A DNA stretch of 64,000 nucleotides from Isoetes taiwanensis. Taxonomy: Eukaryota; Streptophyta; Lycopodiopsida; Isoetales; Isoetaceae. Below the pieces are notes generated by a model that worked only from the letters and a program-made list of their open reading frames with translations, did no database searches and was not told where the DNA came from. The translations under genes were made by a program, and so were the position numbers. The stretch is from contig JAJEKV010000055.1 of the NCBI GenBank assembly GCA_021234155.1, positions 1,729,090 to 1,793,089 of the forward strand. The letters are read 5' to 3'. Positions 57,433 to 64,000 of this stretch are shown piece by piece. How positions within the stretch are numbered: position 1 is the first letter of the stretch; every line of letters begins with the position of its first letter.

Positions 57433-57513
57433 TCAGCCTTCTTTCTTCTCTGCCATTGATAGTTCCTCGTAGAAGTATTGTGCCCATTTGTGAAGGTTAT
57501 CTATTTCTGCCAT
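57433..57513 (-). pseudogene. Duplicated first-exon remnant of the EF-hand gene (copy B)
   Basis: The minus strand reads MAEIDNLHKWAQYFYEELSM then AEKKEG, stop: a paralogue of residues 4-28 of the EF-hand protein just downstream. GTGCGTAAGTAC follows the stop, a donor-like site. It looks like the remains of a tandemly duplicated exon or gene. Confidence 0.65.
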
Positions 57514-58475
57514 CCAATCAAAATCTCCCTATGAATATTCACATACTTTTCCTTTGTTGTTTGTGATGGCTAAAAACAAAAAATTGAAGAGGAATTTTTT
57601 CCTTGGGCCTTCGGAGAATGCAAGTAGCAGGATAATCAGCATATTTTTTAGAAAATTATAATTGCTTGTAAGGCATGGTGTAGTTTCAAGGTACTTATGC
57701 ATTTTCAAAGTAGACCCCATGTCTTCGAGTGAGAAAGATTCAAACTTGGCATTTTTGTTATGAAGGCTTTAACAAGTTAGAATCTAGCTTTGCTTTAAAG
57801 ACCATTGTCGTCTTTTTTAAAGACGTTAGACTAGACTTCATTTTCTTTGCTACCACCTATGCTTTAAAGACAATTGGCATTGTTTTAATGATTTTAAACA
57901 TGACTTCAATTTCTTTCCTACCAAGTGATTTTTTCTTGAACATGGAGATTTCATTTTGTAGTTCAAACATTGGACATTTTCTTGCATATGGAAACTTGTC
58001 AGTTGCAATTGTATGGTTTAAAAATCAGTGGGATTAAGAAATAGCAGTTGTCAACTCGATGCAAATGGAATGCAGTTAAATATGGATAATGCAGAAAAAA
58101 AAAATGATGCCCCGTGGTTGATTGAGGGACTTAAGTGTTTATGTTTCTTGTCTTTTTCAGGCAACGTGATGCGTCAATAAGACCCAAGTGTGGCATTTGT
58201 TATTTAGTGCATTCGAGCTTCAATCTAGTCTCAATTAGCAGACTCTTTTTTGATTTGGTAGATATGATTATCATAAACAAATCTATTAAGAAGATGCACA
58301 TGTACCAAAACGACTCATGATATTAAAATTTCAAGTGCAAATAGGCAAACAATACAGTTACAGTGGCATGCTTCCATATAATAACTCAAAATTCATTAAT
58401 AAGATGGAAAATAGATTAGTATATTGTCAGTAAATGAAGTTGGATGGTGTTTTTCCAAACTTAAAATTATATTTA

Positions 58476-58915
58476 GAAAGCCCCTCCCTCTCCAACCGGT
58501 TAAAAACCCCCTCCTTTTTGTTACCAAGCTGTAAAAGCAGGCTTGGGGCAGGGGTGGGGGGAGAAGGGTTTTGAGTAATGGGATGGCAAATGAAGATATT
58601 TTGAATATAGATGTTGTAGTGAGAATAAGAGGTCATAAATAAGTAGAAGACAATTGTCTTGGTCGCATAAATAAATTGAGGATAAAATATATATTGTCTT
58701 CGTGGCCATTTAAGTTGTGAGACATGTGTGTCCATTGAGTGGCACAAAGGCACACCAAGAAACTTTGACAAAGTCATGCTTAATAGACATTGTGTGGAGT
58801 TGTTGTAAGTCATAATCTCTTTCCTTTGTATTATGCATTTGCATGCGGATCATTACATGGCGTTATTGTAAAGTCATAAGTTATTGCTATTAATTGTGCA
58901 TTTGCGCGTAGAGTT
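58476..58915. repeat. Dispersed block and module tail, copy B; SINE-free site
   Basis: Same order as 35456-36060 but without the SINE: GATGTTGTAGTGAGAATAAG then AGGTCATAAATAAG at 58611-58642. It holds the single 15-bp target (58621-58635). Confidence 0.9.
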
Positions 58916-59163
58916 CCCGGGGGATGCACCTATTATATAGGGGGTATGCCACCTGCGTGCAAGGGGTTGGCAAAAACCCCCTTGTATACGTGTTTGAATT
59001 TTTTCAAAAACCCCCTTTCCAGCCATATACAGTGCCAAAATCGCCCTAAAAACCTCAAAAAACTACCCCTAGGTACGAGTATATGTATGGTTTGAGGGGA
59101 AAACAAACCCTTTCGGGTCACTCACGTGGTTTGTACGGCCAAAACTATGTGAACCCCCCTTGT
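58916..59163. mobile_element. 248-bp MITE-like insertion
   Basis: Flanked by 7-bp direct repeats TAGAGTT (58909-58915 and 59164-59170). The homologous site at 36051-36070 has one TAGAGTT and no insert. The ends show imperfect inverted repeats: GGGGGATGCACCTA near the left end and, reverse-complemented, GGGGGGTTCACATA near the right (11 of 14 identical). The interior is rich in CCCCC/GGGGG tracts. No coding capacity beyond a chance frame. Confidence 0.75.
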
Positions 59164-60229
59164 TAGAGTTGTTGCTACTACTTATGCATTTGCAAATGGC
59201 AATTTTGTTGACAATGTGAAGTTATTGTAAAGTCATAAGTTGTTGCTATTAATATGCATTTGCAAATGGAATTGTTTTTGTCTTCAAAATAGATGGTAGT
59301 CATCACAGAAAAAAAAATGAATTAGAATTATTGTGGTTCTTTTAATATTAATTATTCAAAACTTAAATTGAACTAGCAGGAAAGCTGCTGCTGCTCTGCC
59401 TAAGAATAAATGTACAGCGGTTGTTTAATATAGAACAAAGATTGAGGCGTGAAAATTTTGTTACAACAATGGGCGCATAAATTTTGTAATTCTCGAGCCA
59501 CATATACAACAATTTAGGCATTCCTACCGCTAAATCCATTGTTAAGCATTGCAAGGTTTAGAAGAATCTTCTATGTTGAAGGCTAGGGTTGCAGAACGAG
59601 ATGTCCAACACGTAATCATAAGAAGTTGTATGTCTTAGTAACCTTTTACCAATTTCTTGAATATCGTGAACAAAATATCTTAAACATAAAGGGACTGCTC
59701 TTTTTTGTTGTCATCTCCATATGCAAATTTACATAGCCTGATATATTACACTCAAGCAATCAAGGAAAAAAAGGTTCTGTAGACAAATCATCGATCATGA
59801 ATTGTAATCCAAATAAGTGCTAATTTGCATAGAGGGGTTGAGAGACTTATCATTCAAAGATAACCTCAATTATGTAATCCCCAATCTTAAAATTACATTT
59901 TTTAGTAAACATGAATTAATATTTGACGTGGTTTGTAATGAATGCTTTAATGAAAATGGAACCTCTCCATGTTCAAATGAAGCATTTACCATTTGTGGAA
60001 GATGGAATATTTGCTATTTGGACTTAAAAGCGTAAGATGTCTTTCATTCTACATACATTCTATAATGGGCATGCATTGCCATGTTTGGTGCAAGTTCTTT
60101 GGAGACTTCATCTTGTTGCCATGGCTGCCTGTGTTTTTGCTCTAAATGCTTACATATGGTGATATATATAAGCATGTGGAATTCAAGCAATATATGCACC
60201 CTTTAAAACCTATCTAGCTTATCTCGTAT
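59164..60229. other. Module end, then AT-rich DNA without genes
   Basis: 59164-59330 continues the homology with 36054-36220 (GTCTTCAAAATAGATGGTAG). After that, no recognisable feature. Confidence 0.5.
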
Positions 60230-61245
60230 CTGTTCACATTAAAATCTATCTATATTCATTAGCAAATTTATTCACTTCCCTTATTGAATGTTCTATCTAC
60301 CATGATCTTTGATTAGCCCAAATCCAAAGCAAAGTCTATATCTTCCAATACCTTGCGAGTCTCTCCTTAGTAAGTATTTTCTATGTTTACATTCAAATAT
60401 AGGAAAAAATAGCGGCTAATATTAAAGAAAATGGCTCTTTTTTTTGACATTTTGGAAAAAGTACGGCTAAACTATAAAGGAGGAAATTTTTGGAAAAAAG
60501 AAAAAAATCGCCAAATATTTTCAAAGTTGACCTCCCTTACACCAAGGTTTAGCCAAACATAAGAAAGAAGGAGAGGAAAAATTCTTCCACTTTAGCCAAA
60601 TGTTTTTGCGAAAGTTTTCCTATGCATTTAGGGATAGATTATGTTCATATGAAGCTTTTTAATAGCTAATGTAAAATATGAGATTTTCATTCACTTATTA
60701 TGGAATAGAGGTTGCTAATACTATATTAGATGGACAGTTTTTTGTTCTCCAACTAGTAGATTTCTATTATTAATATGTTCGTACAATAAAAAGTTTGGCA
60801 TAGCATAAATGTTTGGCTAAAGTTTATATAAAGGTTCAAACAAAAAATAGCCAAACATTCGAAAGTTTTCCTATGTATTTTGGGTTAAATCAGCCAAAGT
60901 TGTTCTAGCTAATCTAAAATATGACTTTAGTAATTTTTTCCCTGCATTCAAACCTATTTGTATTCAAAAATAAATTTATTTATTTCATTTATATTGAATG
61001 GTTCTACCTATTAAACCTAGAAATGCACCAGAGCTGCTCCAAATCCAGTGAAAAGTCTGTGTATAACCATTTGTGTTGCTCATTCTCAGACCTACTTGTA
61101 TTCAATAAGAAATGTATTTACTTCCCTTATTTAATGGTTCTAGCTATTAAAGCTCGGAACACACCAGAGCTGCTCTATATCCGTGAACGTCTAAGCTTCC
61201 AATACCTTGCATTCTCTTCTGCGTATAACTATCTATTTTCAAGTT
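60230..61245. repeat. Three diverged copies of a ~130-bp repeat
   Basis: Segments at about 60230-60370, 60940-61070 and 61078-61240 share ATTCAxxAxxAAATTTATT, TTxATTGAATGGTTCTA, CACCAGAGCTGCTC and ATCTTCCAATACCTTGC in the same order. The middle spacer (60400-60920) repeats GCCAAACAT. Confidence 0.65.
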
Positions 61246-63066
61246 AGTTACTTCATGCACCTCCTCAACTAAGCTGATCTCCAATTCTAGTACATTCCAT
61301 CAGAACATCATCTCAATACAGGTCTAATACTGAATCACAGTAAATAAAAGAGTATTTTATTTAATGTCTAGCCAAGCCAGTTTATGTGTAAGGCCTAAAT
61401 TTTATGTAGAGGAGTTTCTCTTTCTTTGTTCTCTGACTCTCAAACATAAATTAATGGGCATGTGAAATGTATGTACCCAAAGGGTGGAGCAGAACATCTC
61501 TAGAGGAGCCTGCACATGCTTCAATAACAATTTCTTGCAGATTTTAGATTATGTAGTAATAGGCATCTATTTGATGTGTCTATACTTTGTCCAATCAAGA
61601 AAAGGGCTTTTTCATCTGGAAAACATTTGATGTGCTATATCAGGAATTGAAGCCTTATGGGTTAGCAATTGCCACATCTAAGTCTCCGCAGAAAACAAAA
61701 GTCTAGTGGCGTGTATTATCATGCTATCAAGACTATTGTTATGTTAAAGGTCTGCAGATGAAGGGATACCTATGTCTCATGATTTGACTTTTTAGCTCGA
61801 ATAAGATATGAAGGTTTGACAATTTAAACTATGACGCTCCAATGTTTTCCTGTGACATCCAATTAGAAGCATAGAGCTGCAAGATTTCATGCTTTGGCTA
61901 TGGCCAATTGTTGATGCCACATGGATGTTTTACAATATTTAAAATAGAATGAAACAGTCATAGGAAACCTAATTCAAATACAAACAAACCTGCCAAGGAG
62001 ACTGAAGTTATGATCTTTCGATTGTATTAGAGTATCCAAAGCAGATTCACTATGAACACATTGGAGGAACGACAGAATCTCAAAAAGAAAATTGAACCTG
62101 TAACATCCATGAGAATGAGTGGATGGATAAAAATGATCGGACTTAACAGGTTAAAGAACCCTAAATTTCTAAACTGACTAAATAAGCTAAAAACATTTAG
62201 ACATTAGAAGTCTAAACTCACAATCCGGATGGTTCTTGAAAGCTAGCAATTTGGTTCTGTCAAATTTAAGCATATTAAAAAAAATGGAATCATTAGGGGA
62301 AGAAAAGGGCTACATGAACCCCATGCATCTAGAGTATGTGCAGGAAGATCCAACAAAAACATCCATCAAAATCCTAACTCTGATAATCATCATCATCATC
62401 ATCTGTACATATGCGCTCAAACAAAGGCCAGCCATGGTTCAAAAGATTCTCCTATATCTCAACTACAGAATGAGACCTTACCCAGCTTATCCACAACTTC
62501 AGAAGATGCAACACCCACACCCGGAGCAGCCCAGAGAAATCAGAGGATCGTAGGCAAAATGGCAAAGCTGCAATAAAGTGCAGAGAACAATTTATATTTC
62601 TAGCACCACACAAAATCATGAAATTACCAGCATATGACAACCCACTATTCCATTCATTCATCAATTGAAAAATTAAGCAGGCATGATCTCTGAAACAATA
62701 AATGTATGAATAAAACTCCCAAATCTTGTGGCAAGCAGTTCCGGCATGCATGCATCTACCCATTTCATATTATGCCAGAAGAGATTCGTTGGAGAAAGAT
62801 ATGAACGCTGGTGAGACAACCTAAAAAAGAATGTGCCAGTCAACATGTTGCATCTGTATTCAAAACCCCTAGCATATATTAATTACACTTTTAACAATCA
62901 TGAATAATACCAATGAGAACCTACATCTGAGAATGATAGAAAATTAAATAGTTGCAAAAAAACATAAACTTTATGTGACACTCATAGTATTTCTGTTCTG
63001 CTATACATATAAATAGATGAAAATATAAGAACTTTCATTTCGAAATGCCATAGTTGTCTTAAAGTT
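61246..63066. other. No gene seen
   Basis: AT-rich; the 105-codon plus frame at 62236-62553 contains an I-rich run from an ATC microsatellite (62385-62404) and is not convincing as a gene. Confidence 0.45.
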
Positions 63067-63301
63067 CTAGTCAATTACCTGGGGCAAAATCGTGTCTAAT
63101 AGCAATATGGAAGAGCGAAGCGGTTTCCAGCGAACTGAGCTTAATGTACAGAACTTGGGAAGGATGATAATAATATACGAAACCTGTGATTTGGCGTGCG
63201 GCAGGGAAGACCATACCGAAGCTACAACACCGAAATTTGAATGTGAATCCACTATAATTTCTTGTGGACCTTTCCATACTCCAGTGTTGTTGCAGTGCCA
63301 C
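63067..63301 (-). other. Possible decayed exon, unrecognised
   Basis: Overlapping minus frames give protein-like stretches (DSHSNFGVVASVWSSLPHAK, SSVRWKPLRSSILLLDTILP) that switch frame near 63170. Could be a coding remnant; no family recognised. Confidence 0.2.
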
Positions 63302-64000
63302 AGGCAGGAACTCCCTTTTGGGCTTCTACTTTAGTCATGGCAGTCATGACTCCCCCTTCATAACGTTTTCCTCCCGGCCCCTGACCTTGTAAAAAATAAA
63401 ACCATGGCGTCTATTGGGGTGCTTGGGGTGCTTGAGACCTCACCATAGCCAGAGAAAGAGATTGCATGTTGACCTCACCATAACCAGAGAAAGACCATAA
63501 CTTGTTTGAAAGCAAATGCCGTAGCTGACATTTCTGAAGCCGTTCTTCCTCAAACAAATCGAAGCGCTATTAGTTCTGGCTTTCTTATTTTTGCCCTGTT
63601 ATCGCCCCTGTTGTGACTCCTGATTGCTCCTTCAGGCTTCTGCTTCCCCATTCCACTCAGCTCCCATGTAAACATTCCCAATAAAATTGCATGCCTTTTC
63701 TTTACAACAGAGCGCCATGTCTTGTGCTTCAATCTGCTTCTGCCAAACCCATCTTGCCCTAATCTGAGCTACGTGGCCAGTCCCTGCCGATGCAAGGAAA
63801 TTTCCTGCAGATGGCTTTGTGTGGCATCCTGCGGTACGCCACTTCGATGAGATAAAGGGAGGAAATCCATGACTAAAATTGTATGAAAAAAAATCTACAA
63901 TATTTGGCAAATCTGAAAGTTTCTCCGGCAGGTAAAACACCTAAAATCTTAGGAAATGAAGTTAAAAAAAATTCCAAAAATATTTTTAGCCAACCTGAAA
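63302..64000. other. No gene seen
   Basis: A small tandem repeat (GACCTCACCATAxCCAGAGA near 63440 and 63472) is present; otherwise unassigned. Confidence 0.45.

Larger units (their letters stand above)
56334..58475. repeat. Duplicated module, copy B (contains intact EF-hand ORF)
   Basis: Collinear with 22408-24565; includes the Helitron-like end (56513-56540), the EF-hand gene, the exon remnant and the downstream conserved block. Confidence 0.9.

Overview
The window looks like intergenic, transposon-dominated nuclear DNA from a land plant with a large genome. The plant call rests on a PLS-type pentatricopeptide-repeat (PPR) pseudogene, a plant-style CACTA (En/Spm) transposon, a serine carboxypeptidase-like pseudogene, and an EF-hand/zinc protein of a type I associate with plants. 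A seedless vascular plant such as a fern is possible from the GC-rich LINE type and the repeat load, but that is only an inference. Intact host genes are nearly absent. The best coding candidate is a 185-residue EF-hand ORF on the minus strand at 56695-57252.

Layout. 1-4090: a GC-rich, frameshifted LINE on the minus strand. 4091-5602: a purine-rich repeat, a 157-bp tandem repeat and a long (GA)n microsatellite. 5665-13395: two arrays of a 19-bp satellite that flank a 1.9-kb palindrome (9079-11003). 13396-22235: mostly unassigned, with a 103-bp minisatellite, a two-exon short-chain dehydrogenase (SDR) fragment and a purine-rich element split by a 5'-truncated L1. 22236-36200: dispersed repeat modules, an EF-hand pseudogene, Helitron-like termini, serine carboxypeptidase and PPR pseudogenes, an unidentified broken exon, and two tRNA-derived SINEs. 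36200-44278: pyrimidine-rich DNA with no recognisable gene. 44279-48071: a well-delimited CACTA transposon with a GGA target duplication; its minus-strand exons encode a Ptta/En-Spm-like protein and a SET-like (histone methyltransferase fold) ORF. 48072-52430: more pyrimidine-rich DNA and a second degraded LINE. 52431-64000: further copies of the duplicated module, a 1.2-kb purine-rich element, the intact EF-hand copy, a 248-bp MITE-like insertion with a matching empty site, and mostly unassigned AT-rich DNA.

No operon-like organisation exists. The parts are linked by transposition and segmental duplication: blocks at 22.4-24.6, 34.6-36.2, 52.8-53.6 and 56.3-59.3 kb are copies of one modular unit. 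Comparing them gives internal empty-site controls for the SINE, the MITE-like insertion and the L1 insertion. The most unusual items are the CACTA element carrying a SET-like ORF, the palindrome between the satellite arrays, and a satellite whose two main monomer types have nearly reverse-complementary cores.
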